64,000 nucleotides of DNA, from positions 12,063,001-12,127,000 of the forward strand of contig CM055605.1 of NCBI GenBank assembly GCA_029379385.1, written 5' to 3'. The notes under the pieces were generated by a model, which was not told the DNA's origin, did not search any database, and saw only the letters and a list, made by a program, of their open reading frames with translations. Made by a program: the position numbers and the translations under genes. This document shows, in pieces, positions 35,145 through 48,987 of this stretch. Source of the stretch: Quillaja saponaria. Lineage: Eukaryota; Streptophyta; Magnoliopsida; Fabales; Quillajaceae. Position 1 is the first letter of the stretch, and every line of letters starts with the position of its first letter.

Positions 35145-37280
35145 AATGGTAATTATCAAGATTCTAATTGATGTTTTGGTATTTATAAAGATTCTGATTG
35201 ATATTTTCTTTTCACTTAGTTCTTTTTAGTTAATTATACTTTTAGCTAAATACAGTTCTATTGAAATATCAGGAAAAAAAAGTCAATTAGATTTAAACCA
35301 TGAGGTTGATTCAATTTAATTAATATTGAAGTTTATTATTATTAAAAACTTATAAACATAAAATAAACGTAATAATAATTACAATCCAATAACTAAGAAA
35401 TCTTGTTAAATTCAGTATCTCCCAAAAAAAATAATTTAAATAATCAAGATGTTAAGCAAGCATAATAATATTGTTAAAGAATTAAGAACAACACATGTGA
35501 TATACTAAAGGACCTTTATGTGATCAAACAAAGTGAGATATAGAATTTAATATGTATTAAATTATAAATAACTTATTAAGTATATATATATATATATTTT
35601 TTTTTTTTAATTATTGTTAGAATTTATTATTATTAAAAATTTATTAATATAAATGAAAAAAGTTACAACCATATAATTTAAAAGAGAGAGAGAGAGAGAG
35701 TTTTGATTTATTGCTAAATTGTAGATAACTAAAGAATTTAAATATTATTAGAGTTCACTATTATTAATATTTTATTAACATAAAAAAAGTAATTACAATT
35801 CTATTAATATTAAAATAGAGAAAATTTAGGAAAACAATCACATTACTATTAAAAAGTTATGTATGTAAAATCAAAAAGTTAGAAGTTCAATTAAAAACAT
35901 ATAAGAATGTAAATTAAATTTTTATAAGTGGTATTTTATGAAATCAAAAAATTCTACCATTAAGTCACTTTTCTATGTAGTACATATATAGATAGATTTA
36001 TAAAAATTCAATAAGTAAAGAAGATATTTTTAAAACATGGGTGGGTCAATGTGAACGTAGCTCCGCCATTGTTCTTGGTGTTCTTGGTGTTCTTGGAACT
36101 TCATAAATTTTTTAGTCCCAACATTGATAATTATCTCTGACCTGTCCAGAGAGGTGATTCATTGAAATACTCGTAAGTTAGCTCAAACACACCTGACCAT
36201 TAAATTATAATAAACAAGTAAAGAAATTTAAAAAAAAAATTCATATACCCATTACGGTTTCCTCCAAATTATACTCCCCTCCCTTGAGATTTATTGAAAA
36301 GGAATTAAGGTCCAAAATTTGAGAAATATGACACTTTGCTTCCTTGAATTAATGAAAATCTACCCAAAAAAAATTACTAACTTTTTTTTCTTCAAAGTAC
36401 AAAATTTTTCTATTTTAAGTTTTATCACTTTCAAATAAGTGCTAAATACTTACATTTTTCTATACTACATACCCTCTATTTTTTCTTATGGAAAAATGTT
36501 ATGTTAAACTTAAATTTTTTTTTTAATTTTAATTTATTCTTTCTAATAAAATAGAAAGAAAAAAAATTACACATATATAAGTGAACTAGTATTTCTTATT
36601 GATATCTTAACAGAAAAATAAAACTTAAAAGACCACTAAAAAGTCATAATTTTGAATTTTACAAGATAAATAAATCATAATTTTTTAAGATTTTCTTTCA
36701 AATAAGTTTTAAATAGTAAAAATAAATATTTTCTTTCCATTTTTACCTTTGTATTTTTAAAAATATTTTAGGTTGAAAATATAAATTAAATAGTAAATTA
36801 TTCCCAAAAAAATCATACAATGAAAGTATGAAAATAATTTTTTTACATATAATTATCAATGAGATAATAAATTTTCTAAAAGTTATTAAGATAATTTTAT
36901 CCTCTCACTTTATATTAAGATTTTCTCTTTTGAAGAAAAAAAAATATTTTCAATACTAAATTTTTATATATGACTTGTTTAACTTTTATTTTTATTTTTT
37001 TTATAAATGTTTGAATTTATCTTTTAAATACATATAAGTTTTTCTTTTATAGTTCATATCATAATAAAAATAAAAATACCATTATCATAAGTTTTTCTTG
37101 GTATTTTATTAAAAATATAATAAATTAAACAAATTGAATTAAAATATATTGCTATTAAGACTAAAAAACTAAAAGTAACCGACAATTTATTAAAAATAAG
37201 TATTTACTACACATTTGAAGAAAAAAAATAATGTAGGACATTTTGATATATATATTTTTTTTTCAATCTTATTTTTTAAA
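34277..37280. other. AT-rich intergenic DNA with microsatellites
   Basis: No gene is recognised. Contains (AT)n at 35113-35138, (TA)n near 35581-35600 and (GA)n at about 35683-35700. GGTCAATGTGAACGTAGCTC near 36046, followed by CGCCA, resembles the end of a common plant MITE, but no matching opposite end was found. The first 50 bp repeat the left flank of the chromovirus. Confidence 0.5.
35683..35700. repeat. (GA)n microsatellite
   Basis: About nine GA dinucleotides in AT-rich intergenic DNA. Confidence 0.9.
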
Positions 37281-37419
37281 ATCGTTAGTCGTTTTTTTGG
37301 TGAAAAAAGAAAACAAACAGGAAAGTAACTGGGAACTAAACAAGGCCAGAACATGCCTTTAGCATCCTTAGCTAACCAATAAGAAATATGCATAGGAGCT
37401 AACTAATACTCAAAAAAAA

Positions 37420-40400
37420 GGGTCTCCCTCCCTATCCAAAATGTGACTAGCTAGCTTATCAGCACACCTATTCCGTTCCTTATAGGTATGCATCAAATGG
37501 ACCTCCCAATCCTTTTTTAAGTCCATCTTCCAATCTTTGTATCAAAGCCTTGTTAGCATTTAACATGCTGAAGTCTTCACGAAGCATTTCCAAAACTGTT
37601 ATAGAGTCTACTTCAACTTGAATTCTTCTAAATCCCAAATGGAAAGCATACCTGAGCCCAAACAATAAGCCCCACAATTCTACTTGAAGACATGAGCACC
37701 ATCCAAGTCATCTACCATAACCAAACTTCTAGCTACCCTCCTTAGTTATAAATACACCAGCTGCACTAGCCAATCATGGGTTACCCCAGAAAGCTCCATC
37801 TGAATTTAACTTAATCCAACCAATAAGCAGCTTTGTCCAACAAACTAGAGCTTCTTTTCTAGCATGTGGATGTTATGTTGTTCAGAGCATGCACTTAGCT
37901 TTATAAATTTCATCCATGAAGCTATCAATCACTACTTTTGGCCACACAAGCCAATGGAACTATTCATCAAACAAGTCCCTGTGTAAGCCATTGCCAAAGG
38001 TGCCAACACACTATTCCAATTCGAATACTCCAATCCCTCTAAATCAACCCTTTTGAGGAGCAAAAATACATTTATAACCAGTCCCTCAAATTCATATTAA
38101 AAAAATCCCCATCAACCATGTTACTTTTGACCTCTTCCTAGACTTTTTTAACTCTATCACAGTCACACATCACATGAAGCACAGTTTCTTTAACATCACC
38201 ACACAAGGCACAATAAAGGAAAATGCCTTTAAGCCTAGAGGATTTAAAACTATTGGTTAAAAGCTTATTATCTGGCATCTGCCACAAGAAAGATTTGATC
38301 CTTTGGGGGTAATCCCATTTCCAATTTAGGTCCCAAAAACTATCTTCCTGGGGCCAACTATCATTGAGTAATAATTATAAGTAGACCTGGTTGAGAATTC
38401 CCCCTTATCAGAATTATGCCAAGCCATAGAGTCATCTCCTCTATCACTACTGGAATGAAGAATCACAGTAGTTTTGTCGCAAACATTTGCAGGAAGCAAC
38501 CTTTGTAGTTTACTCAAATTTCACTCACCGTCTTCCTAGACCATTTCATGAATTGTAAGAGCATAGTCTTTTTCATTCACTAAATGTAAGTTTCTACAAA
38601 GCAAGGGTTCCTAGTCATCAACCCACATTTCTATCCAGCATCTAATTAACTGACCATTAACAAGAGACCAATGTAAACTATATAACATATTTGGCCAGAG
38701 CTTGAAAATAGCTTTCCATAAGCTAAAGTCAGTTTATGACCCAAGGGAGACATGTCTTGATTGCCTACATACTTAGCTCGAAGAACTTGAGCCTAGAGAT
38801 CCGGGTTATTATTCAGGATACCCCACCCAATCTTCTTGAACAAAGCTTTATTCAAACTTCGAAAGTCCTTGAGACCTAGACCCCCACACTTCTTTAGTTG
38901 GGTCAAGGTTTTCCAACTAATTGGGTGCAACTTTCTCTCATCCTTTCCTTCCCCCCAAATTAACTTCCTATTTTCCTTAGCCATGGAGTCATAGATACTA
39001 AAAGGAAGTTTAGCTACTTGCATGGAATAAATAGGAATTGCCTCTGTAACCTATTGGACAAGGGTGGTTTAACCTACCACGGAGAGGGTGTGAGCTTTCC
39101 AACCTGCCAACCTGTTTTGGACCTTATGTAACACATGATTGTATCTCTTTTTGGAGACTTTACCATAAATTAACGGCACTCCAAGATAGTTGCCCAGGTC
39201 CTTAGTGCCACCAAAGCCAGTAATTCTACTAATTTCATTCACATGGTGCTGTTGACATTCTTGGAGATGAAAAACTTGGACTTATTTCTACTTACATGTT
39301 AACTAGAAGCTTCATCAAAATCATTAAGGACTTCTAAAAAAAAGTTAGCTTGATCGTTTATGGCTTCATCAAAAAATTAATAAATTGTCCGTGAACATTA
39401 GATGAGAAATAGACAGACCACTCTTACCCACCTTGAAAGGCTTCAACCTATTGCTTCCCACTTTATCTTAAATAAGATGGCCAAGGCTTTCCATACACAG
39501 TACAAACAGATAAGGAGATAAATGGTCTTCCTAACGGATACCCCTGGAAGTTTTAAAGCACTCCGAAACACCCCCATTCCAAAGGACTTGAAAAGAAGGA
39601 GTTGTAACACAATCCATAATCAAACTAATGGTGTAATTATCAAAGCTGGCAAGACAAGAGTATCATAGATAAAGCTCCAACTAATTTGGTTATACGCTTT
39701 CTCAAGGTCTATTTTAAGAGCCATGAATCCCTTCCTTCCTCTGAGTCTACGAATAGAATGGATAAGTTCTTGGGTTACAATTATGTTATCCTGGATATGT
39801 TTACCTGGCACAAAACTAACTTGATTAGTAGCAACAAGGGAGTTCAACACCTGCTTCAATCTTCCTACTAAAATTTGAGGAATAGTTTTGTATATAACAT
39901 TACACAAACTAATTAATCTGAATTACATAACCAAGGTAGGATTATCAATCTTTGGTATAAGAGTAATGGAAGTGTAGTTGAGGGTTGTTATGTTTGTTTA
40001 ATCAGAGAAAAATTCTCTTACTCTTCTACACACCGAAGGGCCTACAATATTCCATTGCTTTTGAAAAAAGACAACTTGAAAATCATCCGAACTAAGGGCT
40101 TTATAGGGATGCATCTCAAAGACCACCTTCCTGATTTCCTCATCAGTCACCTTACAACCAATTTTGTCATTATTCTACTTGGTAAGCTTCTTGAAAATTG
40201 TGCTCGTTTGGAGCTAGGGACTATTATCATCCTCCTTTATGAAAAGGTTTCTACAAAAATCCACCACCAACTTACGTAAGGCCTCTGGCTCCTCAACCTA
40301 TACATCTTCATTATTTTCTAGTATAACAATTCTATTTCTCTTCCTCCTAATCATGGTCGTTGTATACAAGAACTTGGTGTTCTTATCTCCATTTATAACC

Positions 40401-41424
40401 CATTTGCTGCGAGATTTTTAGTACCACATAATTTCTTCTTGGCAAATAATATCCATCAGTTCAGCTTGAAATAAAGAGAGAGAAGGATCTTGTTCCATAG
40501 CCTATTGAATACCTTGCAAGCAAGCTAAGGCTCTGTTTTTCCTTCGCTGGACATTGCCAAAAGTAGAGTAGCTCTAATCCTTGAGCTTATTAGATAAGTT
40601 ATCCAAAGCTGCAATAATATGAGTATCATCTCTCCAATTTTTATGAACAAAGCCTTTAAACTCTTCATGCATCAACTAAGCAGAGTCAAAACGAAAGGGC
40701 TTAGGCCTATGAATTTTATAAAAGCCACAAAAAATAAGTAGAAGTGGATTATGATCCAACTGAAGACGATGAAGAACCTTTACAGCAGTATCTTTAAAGG
40801 AATTGATCCACTCCTCATTTGCTAAGGCCCTATCCAATCTCTTAAAAACTCTTCGAAAACCATTTCTCTTTGCACTTTTCTAGGTAAAATTAAGCGCTTT
40901 AGCACCCAAGTCCACTAGTTGGCACTAATCAATCAAGTGGCAAAATTGCTTGCACTTATGAATATTAGCTACATAACCCCCTTGCTTCTCATCAAGGGAA
41001 GAGATTTCATTAAAATCACCCATGACCAACCAAGGTCTTGTAGTGTTACTTGTAATGTTATTGATAGCAGACCAAAGATTGTTCTTTGATATCATCTCGA
41101 GGTTTAGCATAAATAGCTGTGAAGTACCATGGTGAATCAAGTATTCTTGAAACACAACAATGAATATATTGTTTGTATGACGAGACTATCTGCAACATAC
41201 CAATAGAGCTATTCCATAACACCCAAATACCTTCTGAGAAACCACATGCTTCCTCTCTAAAATTATTATCATAACCAAGTTTTTTGATACTCCTTGCAAT
41301 CTGAGTCCAGGGTTTCAAGCAGAACAAAGATATTTGGTTTATGTTCATTACGAAAGTTTTTTAGGGCGCCAATGGTGTTGTCCCCTCTAACCCCATGGCA
41401 GTTCCACACCATTATTCTTGTCAT
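37420..41424 (-). pseudogene. LINE ORF2: endonuclease, reverse transcriptase, RNase H
   Basis: Domains in order on the minus strand: endonuclease from 41424 (MTRIMVWNCHGVRG), then PWLVMGDFNEI near 41020; reverse transcriptase with QVSFVPGKHIQDNI, GFMALKIDLEKAYN (39900-39680) and a catalytic box reading LMFTDNLLIF at about 39379-39400, where F-A-D-D is expected; KKCGGLGLKDFRSLNKAL (38900); a zf-RVT-like segment around 38330-38517; and RNase H (RYAFHLGFRRIQVEVDS, 37650-37600) ending with ERNRCADKLASH near 37450. Frames change repeatedly and stops are common. Confidence 0.88.
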
Positions 41425-41559
41425 AGAAACACAAACAAATATAAGCAAAGCCATTAAAGACTTCTCACAAGTCCTCATCAATCTCTTTACTATACAACTG
41501 GCGGCTAGTATCCTACCCTTGTAGCCCAACTGGCATTTCTATAACCATCTCGTCATCCT

Positions 41560-43132
41560 TGGTAATCTTCTATTCTGGGGGATAAGTCGCTTGAAATAGG
41601 GGAAGAGGAAGGTCTTCGTGAAGATTTGTTACCATATGACTTCCCACAGTAATAGGCCCATTCGATTAAAAAACTTGGGCTTGCATATGGGTTGTACTTG
41701 AGTTTATCACCGTATTGTTTTCCCTTATAACACCTTGTTTGGGACCTATTCTTTTAGTGACTACTTTATTAATATTCAGGGGAGTAGCCTCTTGATGTTC
41801 TATGATATGACCATATTCCAAAAATTTTAGGTCAACAGCTGAAAGGCCCACTTCCTCCTTACTTTGATATTCTCTCCAATTACCATGATTGCACACTATT
41901 TGATTATGCCTATGATTACTTTCTTTACCGGTCAAAATAGCCCTAATGCCTTCCTCTTTTCTAGCCACAATTATAGCCTCATAATTCCTTTCAAGATTTC
42001 TCATATCCTTAGGATTAGTTAAAGCTACAAATATCAATCCATTATTGCCCCCTGGATGTTCCCTCTGACCACCATGAACTCATTAGTAACCAAGATCTTT
42101 GTTTTGGCCTTCCTCTTTAGTTTCGTTCCTCTTTGGTTGTCTACCTCGTTGAGCTACCATATAAGGTTCATACTCAGCATCATTATCAACAAAACTTGGA
42201 TTCTCTTCTTCCTTGTTTTCCTTCTCTGTATGATGATCACCGTTATGGTGCTTAGAATCAGGGCATCCTTTTTTCAAGTGACCATACATACCACAGTTAA
42301 AGCAAATTTGGTGCATCCCTTCATATTCAATCTTTCTTATTGTACCTTTGAACCGATATTTGGAAATTAGAGGTTGCCCTAAACTAAACTGATCTTCACA
42401 CAAAGTCTGGCAAAACGACCTCTACTTTCTTCGGTGGTTGTCTTGTCAATAAAGATGGTCTTGCCCCAATCTGTTGCCAAGGCGGGTCAGAAAGATCTTG
42501 CTGAAGCATTCCATGGATATATCAAGGAACCTCAACCAAGCCCTCACCTTGTCCACTGAGGTACCATAAGGGTTGAAGTTTAGATGCTAGCTTTGCATTG
42601 TGAGATAGTAGTCCATAATCATCTAAGGACCTTATTCAAGGCAACAATTTTATCACCCTCCCTAATGAATTAGACCACGAAATAAGCATTCCTCAGATCC
42701 ACCATCTCTATTGTTCCCTTTGGTTTCCATAGGGTATTCAACTTATTAAGCAAGGAAGTTATAACCAATTGTATGCCCCAAACAGCTTTATGATTACTGC
42801 CTTGTTCCATGGTTTACACATCTCACATTCTTTAGCTTTAGAGACCTTGATAGTGAGTATATCATCCTCTATATCAAAGGTCATGTTCTCATCCCAGTTT
42901 CCATCATTGCAATCCACAGCCGCTTCCTTGTCCCCTTGTTCCACATTTATGACACTCCCAATCCCAACCTCATCAACCACTATTCTAGCAAAGTCAGATT
43001 TCTTTTTGGTTCCCTATCCTCTAGGACCTAGGTTGCTGAAGTCCCAGTTTCCATATCATCTCTATCCCTCACTTTCTTGTTACTCCATCGTAATAGGTCT
43101 GCCTTCTCGTCAAAAAGAGCTCTGTGATCCAT
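41560..43132 (-). pseudogene. LINE ORF1 (RNA-binding, CCHC)
   Basis: Starts at an ATG at 43132 (MDHRALFDEKADLLRW) but soon meets stops. A CCHC zinc knuckle CFNCGMYGHLKKGC lies at about 42263-42304 within an open stretch (42403-42083) beginning CEDQFSLGQPLISKYRFKG. The downstream part (42037-41666) is low in recognisable motifs, as usual for LINE ORF1 tails. Confidence 0.8.
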
Positions 43133-43176
43133 GCTATAGTTTCTTATTATCCTATACTTTGACTCACATCGTTAGT

Positions 43177-44344
43177 TTTTCATTCATTCAATAGAGGGAA
43201 AATATCATATTTCCTTATATTTAGACTTTAAATATCATTTCAGTAACCTGGAAAAAGTGAAATATAAATTATTTCTTTTATTTTTCATACGAAATATCTC
43301 ATAATTCACGTTGAAACTCCTCCACAAAGTGCGGTTCATTTGCAACACAATTCACTGCTACTGCACCTATTGCCTTGGTGGCATATCAATGAGTGTATTA
43401 TTTTTAAAACAAAATGTCATTATTAATTAATTTTAACTTAGCTAAATAAACTTGAAATTAGCTGAGGATAAGTACAAATAATCAATATGTTTTGAGAACA
43501 TGAAAGTTGATACTATAATACATTCTCTCTCAGCCTAATTTTTCATTTTTTAGAACATAAACCATATTTATACAAAAAAAACAAATAATCATTTATCCTA
43601 TTAAGAGAATTTTTAAAAAAGAAAAAGAAAAGAAGAACATTTTCTATGCTAGACCTGAGAAATAAAAAAAAATTATCACATTTTTTAGAAATTCAAAATA
43701 ATTGTTAATTAGTAAAATTGTACCTCCATCTAGATAATAATCCAGAATTTATATTTACATGGAAATCTCAATAGTATATAATAAAAGAAAGTGGATACGC
43801 TTGAATTTTGATTGTAATGGGGCATAATTTTTTAAAAATAACATACTTTTTAAATTTTTATTTTTTATAAAACCTCCAAGCATCTGTATTACATGCGTAC
43901 AATAAGACTATTGTATTGTATATAAAAAAACAAGAATGCCATTATTTATTTGTTTTAAATATCTTCATATAAAATTTTAATGATATTATTTCTTAATATG
44001 ATTTTATCTAATAAGGTTGAAATTCTTTTCTTTCTTTTTTTTCCCTAATAGTTCTTGAATTTTTTTCTTAATTCTATGTTGTGAAATGGCAGTCACCAGA
44101 CTAGAGAGGGGATTAGAGACATCATCTTAAACAAAAATAACATAGATGCTTTTTGTTCTATTCTTTGTTAATAATAATTTGTACTTTTTCTATTCTTTGT
44201 GAATAGTCATTAAGTAGAGTGTGTTATTTTCGTGAGTAGTTTTTTTTTTTTTTGGAGTGAGAATGTGGTTATTGGTTGTAACTGGGACTTGGGTTTGTAA
44301 GAGATATAATTTTGTGATCTTTTTTTATTAATAATAAAATTGCA
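43177..44344. other. AT-rich intergenic DNA
   Basis: Nothing recognisable between the LINE and the copia LTR. Confidence 0.5.
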
Positions 44345-44741
44345 TTGTGTTAAATATCTTAACAACACAGTGATAATAAATAATAGAAATAAAATAATAA
44401 AAAACATCAGATTTATGTGGTTCACCCAAATAGGCTAGGTCTATTGCAAACACTAAGATGACGATAACTGTTATTGAAAAATATTATAATCACTCAAGCA
44501 CACACTCAGAAAGATTTGATCTCATTATTGCAAAATATTCAATCCTACTCTCAAAAGTATTTTCTCACAAGGGTTTTCTCTCTAATATTATTTTGCTTTC
44601 ATATAAAGGTATATATACCAACATTAGAAACCCTAATTCTAGGTCTGCTATTGTGGCTTTTCATGGGCCCATGCCCAAACCACCAAACTGAAGAAATAAC
44701 AGCCTTCATAGGCCTAAACCACTAAACTGATGAAAACAACA
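44345..44741 (-). repeat. 3' LTR of the copia element
   Basis: On the minus strand it begins TGTTGTTTTCATC directly after the polypurine tract AAGTGGGAGAT and appears to end TTAACACA near 44345. This gives about 400 bp. The lower end is inferred from the CA terminus only. Confidence 0.65.
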
Positions 44742-46934
44742 ATCTCCCACTTGAAGACTAATTTCTTCTTTTTCATTAATCTAGTCACCACCTGACTTAG
44801 TGTTTACTTGTGTTCATCAACTATAATATGAGACTTACTAAAGTTGGGCAAATACTCAACTTCTCTATTTCCATTACCTTTATCAACATGTCTGCAGGGT
44901 TTTTCCTAATATCAATTTTATCAAGCTTCAGTTGCCCATTGTCCAACACTAATCTTATGAAGTGATATCTCAACTAAATGTGCTTTATCTGAGAATGGAA
45001 TGTCAGATTCTTTACCAAATGAATTGCACTTTGGCTATCACACCAAAATGTATTGCCTTTCTGACCTTTACCCAATTCCTCCATTAACTACTGATGTCAA
45101 ATCATCTCTTTACTTGTTTCAGTCACAAAAACATATTTTGCCTCCATGGTTGAAAGTGTCACAACCTTTTATAGTTGTGATAACCAACTTACAATTGTCC
45201 CACCTACAATAAACCTTATCATATCATGCTTCTTCCACCGTTTTCTACACGTGAGTGGTTTGCATCAACATAACCCTATACATTAAAATTCTCTCCACTA
45301 AAACATAAGCAATACCTCAATGTTCCTCTCAAGTACTTAAGTGTCCATTGCATTGCCTTCCAACATTCTTTTGCTAGATTCTGCATGTATATGCTCACAA
45401 ATCTCATTGCATGTGTAATATCCAGTCTTATACTAACCATTGTATACATCAAACTTCATACATCGCTTGCATAGAGTAACCCAACAAATACTCCTTCGGC
45501 ACCTTTTCGACATACCCTTCCTACGATAACCAAACTTTCTTATATTGTTTGTCTTTTGTTATCGTCATCCTACAGATTTTTCACCTAAGTCTTTCATATC
45601 AAAGACAATGACTTTGGACAAAAATTTTTTTTTTTTTCAAATCATTTATTCTCTTCATATAAAGTCCTGCAACCAACATGTCATCCACATAAAATGCAAG
45701 AATAATGAAATTATTGTTATCTAAATATTGAAAATAAATACAATGCTCATATTGACTTTGTATATATTTTGTATCCTGCATGAATTTGCCGAACTTCAAA
45801 TACCATTATCTATGAGTTTGTTTAAGGCCATACAAGCTCTTTTTCAATTTACAAACCATGTTCACCTTATCTTTTATCTCGTACCCTTCAGCTTAATGTA
45901 GATAGATATATTCATCTAATTAACTCACCATGTAGAAATGGAATCTTCACATCTAACTACTCAAGATGTAGATCTTCTATAGCCACTAAACTCAATAGTA
46001 TCCATATAGAGGTCATCTTCACTATAGGAGAAAAACTTTCTTGAAAATCAATCTTCTCTTATGAGCAAACCCTTTTACCACAAGTCTCGCCTTGTATCTT
46101 TTCAAAACATCAGCCTCATTTTTTAGCATGTATACCTATTTATTATGTATCAATTTCTTACTAGTAGGAAGCTTCACCAAGTTCCATGTCTTGTTCTTAG
46201 CTAATGAGTTCATCCTCTTCCATAGCTTGCTCCCATTTCACTCTAAACTAATTCTGTATAGCTTCTTTAAAACTTTCAAGTTCACCAGCATCAGTGTACA
46301 AAACATAATTCAAATAAGGTGAATATCTTTTTAGGGCTCTGATTTGACTTTAGGATCTTCTTAATATAGGAGTAACTGGTTCTTGATTTTAATCAACATC
46401 ATCATTATTATTAGACACATCAGTCTTCGTATCAATATGTGGTTCTTCAGGTATTCTCACATATGATTCAACTCCACCACTATGTCTTCAATAGTTACAA
46501 CAACCCTTATCTTCTTTAACCTTTTGCTTCCTATCCATGTACATGCATCCTTCATTAAATATCACATCCTTGTTGTGAATGACCTTGTTTCCCTTAAAAT
46601 CTCATAAGCGATAATCATATTCATCTCCACCATATCCAATGAAGCACATTAGATAGCCTTAGGATCTAACTTTTTCATGTTCTCACTATCAACACGTACA
46701 TAAGAAATGCATCCAAATTTTTTAGTTTACCTACTTTCCTGTCCAAGCTTCCTTAGGGATTCTACTTCTAAGGCATTAGATGGACTTTTATTGGTCAATA
46801 TTACTATAGTATCAATAGCTGCAACCCAAAACTGTTGTGGCTGTCTTGAATGGATCCTTATACTCCACGCTCTAGAATAATTCTGTTCAGTCTCTCAACA
46901 ACACTATTTTGCTGTCATGTTCAAGGAATTGTCT

Positions 46935-47432
46935 TTATCTTGCGAATCCTATACTTTTCACAATATTCCTTGAAGTTCTTGTGTCCTGGTATTCACCACT
47001 CTTATCAAACTTTAGATACTTCACCTTTCTACTTGTGTTAGTGTCTACAAGTGTCTTCCACTTCTTGAAAACTTCAAACACACTAGTTTTGCAACTAATA
47101 ACAAAAACCCAAGTCTTTCTAGTTGCATCGTCAATAAACGTGACAAAGTAAAATTTACCACCATGAGATTTTACATGAATTAGCCCCCACACGTCTAAGT
47201 ATATCAAGTTCAGTTTTCTAGTTGTCTTTATGTGGCCTCCTTTCTGGAAGCTGCCTCTTTTATATTTTCCATACACACAATCCTCGCAAAATTCAAATTT
47301 CAAACTCTTCAAATCTGACATTAATTTCCTTAAATGTACTTGTTTCATACCAGTCTCACTCAAGTGCCCAAGTCTGACAATAATGTCATTAGATCGAGTC
47401 ATATTGACGTGGCTTGATCTATTAATAACCAT
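46935..47432 (-). pseudogene. Copia GAG-pre-integrase and integrase fragment
   Basis: A 165-codon open stretch with the H-H-C-C-type zinc region (RLGHLSE, FCEDCVYGK) and the first catalytic aspartates (YLDVWG, FIDDATRK). The third catalytic region, normally G-E-Y near F-D-x-G-G-E-Y, reads FDKSGEYQD. It is part of the truncated element, not a host gene. Confidence 0.85.
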
Positions 47433-47470
47433 ACTCTTAATAAGTTATTCTTTAAGTTTTCAATCATGAA

Positions 47471-48352
47471 TCTTTTACAAACGAATTTTATTCAATTATC
47501 TACTGTCACTTTAGTTTACATTGACACTAAAATATGAGCCAAAACCAACCTAACAAGTAGCATCTCCATTAATAAGCACCATTTTTTAAAAATAAATTAA
47601 AATTTGAACTTTGAAGTATCTATATGAGTATGTAATTCATTATATATTTCCACTATAGGACAATCTCACCTTGATAGTTACACATTGCCATTGAAAATTG
47701 TGCTAGATATCTAAAATCTAATTTAAATTTTAATTCAACCAATTTTTATATTTACTTATTAATTTTTAAGAAATGATGGAAAATTTGTTATTCAAACAAA
47801 GTACATCAATATGAAGAGTATATTTTTTAACGAAAGAAGGAAATTCTTCTTCCCTGGCACAAAAATCTAAACTGAAAGATTTGCGAGAAAAAAATGTGCT
47901 TATTATACTAATATGCTTGAATTGTCAACATCTTGCTGACTCTATCTCCTAGTTGGTTTTTTTTTTTTTTTTTTGTGATTTACTTCAGCAAAATTTGGGG
48001 GAGATATCCTTTTTTTTTATAATTATTATTAAACTTACTCTGTTGGTGCTTAAATCGAGATTTTAGCTTTCTCCTCCAAATGTCTAGTTAGTTGAACCAA
48101 CAACTGGTTAACGATAGTTCCACTACACATATGACAGGTTTAAGAATATACGAGTGAATGATATCTTATATTTAAATTAGTATTTAACTCAATCAATAAA
48201 AGAAAAAAATTATCTAATTTTGTTTTTAGTTAATAATTGTTTCATTGTTAGAGAGTTTTATACCATCAGTAAATAATATTATGACATATAACTAAAATTT
48301 GTTGATAATAAAGATAAATGTTTCTTTATTTTGTTAATAGTGTAAAAACTTT
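47471..48352. other. AT-rich intergenic DNA
   Basis: No gene or clear repeat recognised. Confidence 0.4.
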
Positions 48353-48361
48353 CTTGTGAGT

Positions 48362-48841
48362 AAGGGTAGCAATGAGTCGAACTAGCTCGTGAACCGCTCG
48401 TGAGTTAACTGTTAAGGGTTCGAATCAAGCTCAAGTCATTTTCTAAAAGAGCCAATCTTGAGCTTTATTTTGAGCTTGTTTAGTAAAACGAGCCGAGCTC
48501 AATTTTTTCAAAGCTCGGCTCGTAAGCTCGTGAGCTGACTCGTTTAATATTATTTATATATAAATTTATAATAAATCTATTTATATACAAAAAACTAACA
48601 TAAATTATAATTTTCTCTGGTAGTAAGTTGTACAAATATATACGATTAAGAATTTTTAAAAAAATTTCAACAACCTTTAACGAGCAGAGCTTGAACTTGA
48701 AGTTAGGCTCGTTAACCCTTAACGAGCTTAAGCTAGCGAGCCTTTAGCGAACACGAGCTGAGCTTGAGCTTGTCCAAAACTTGACGAGCCAAGCCGAACT
48801 TTGTCAAAGCTCAGCTTAAGCTCGGCTCGTTGCTACTCCTA
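48362..48841. mobile_element. MITE with 9-bp target duplication upstream of SMC2
   Basis: Terminal inverted repeats: left AAGGGTAGCAATGAG; right, reverse complemented, TAGGAGTAGCAACGAG. Inside, GAGCTCG/AAGCTCG-type words recur on both arms. The flanks CTTGTGAGT (48353-48361) and CTCGTGAGT (48842-48850) form a 9-bp duplication with one mismatch, pointing to a Mutator-like mobiliser. Non-coding, 480 bp. Confidence 0.8.
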
Positions 48842-48987
48842 CTCGTGAGTCAAATATTAATATAAATTTTTTTTTCTTTCTGAAAATGGAAAATTCTTTT
48901 GATAGATGGCACCCAACCACAGCTGTCAACCAATATGGCACCAGGTGTCGTTCATATTGATATACTGTCGTTTTGGTGGCGAAATTT

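Larger units (their letters stand above)
37290..43167 (-). mobile_element. Full-length L1-type LINE, inactive
   Basis: A 5.9-kb non-LTR retrotransposon on the minus strand: ORF1 with CCHC knuckle, endonuclease, reverse transcriptase, zf-RVT-like region and C-terminal RNase H, then a 3' UTR ending TTCACCAAAAAAACG. The 9-bp sequence ATCGTTAGT occurs exactly at both borders (37281-37289 and 43168-43176), so both ends are preserved. Many stops and frameshifts and an altered catalytic box show it is dead. Confidence 0.9.
44345..47470 (-). mobile_element. 5'-truncated Ty1/copia element (Tnt1/Tork-like)
   Basis: Minus-strand element with one LTR. From high to low coordinate: GAG-pre-integrase and integrase (ORF 47432-46935: RLGHLSETGM, FCEDCVYGKYKRGSF, LIYLDVWGLI, FYFVTFIDDATRKTWVF), reverse transcriptase with intact-looking FYVDDMLVAG at about 45670-45691, and RNase H relic (CDSQSAIHLVKN near 45020, NPADML near 44880). 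A polypurine tract (44742-44752) and LTR follow. gag, protease and the 5' LTR are missing. Between the readable parts the frame is broken. Confidence 0.85.

Noticed and set aside
36046..36075. MITE end with AGCTCCGCCA
   Set aside because: The matching inverted end could not be located upstream, so no element can be delimited.
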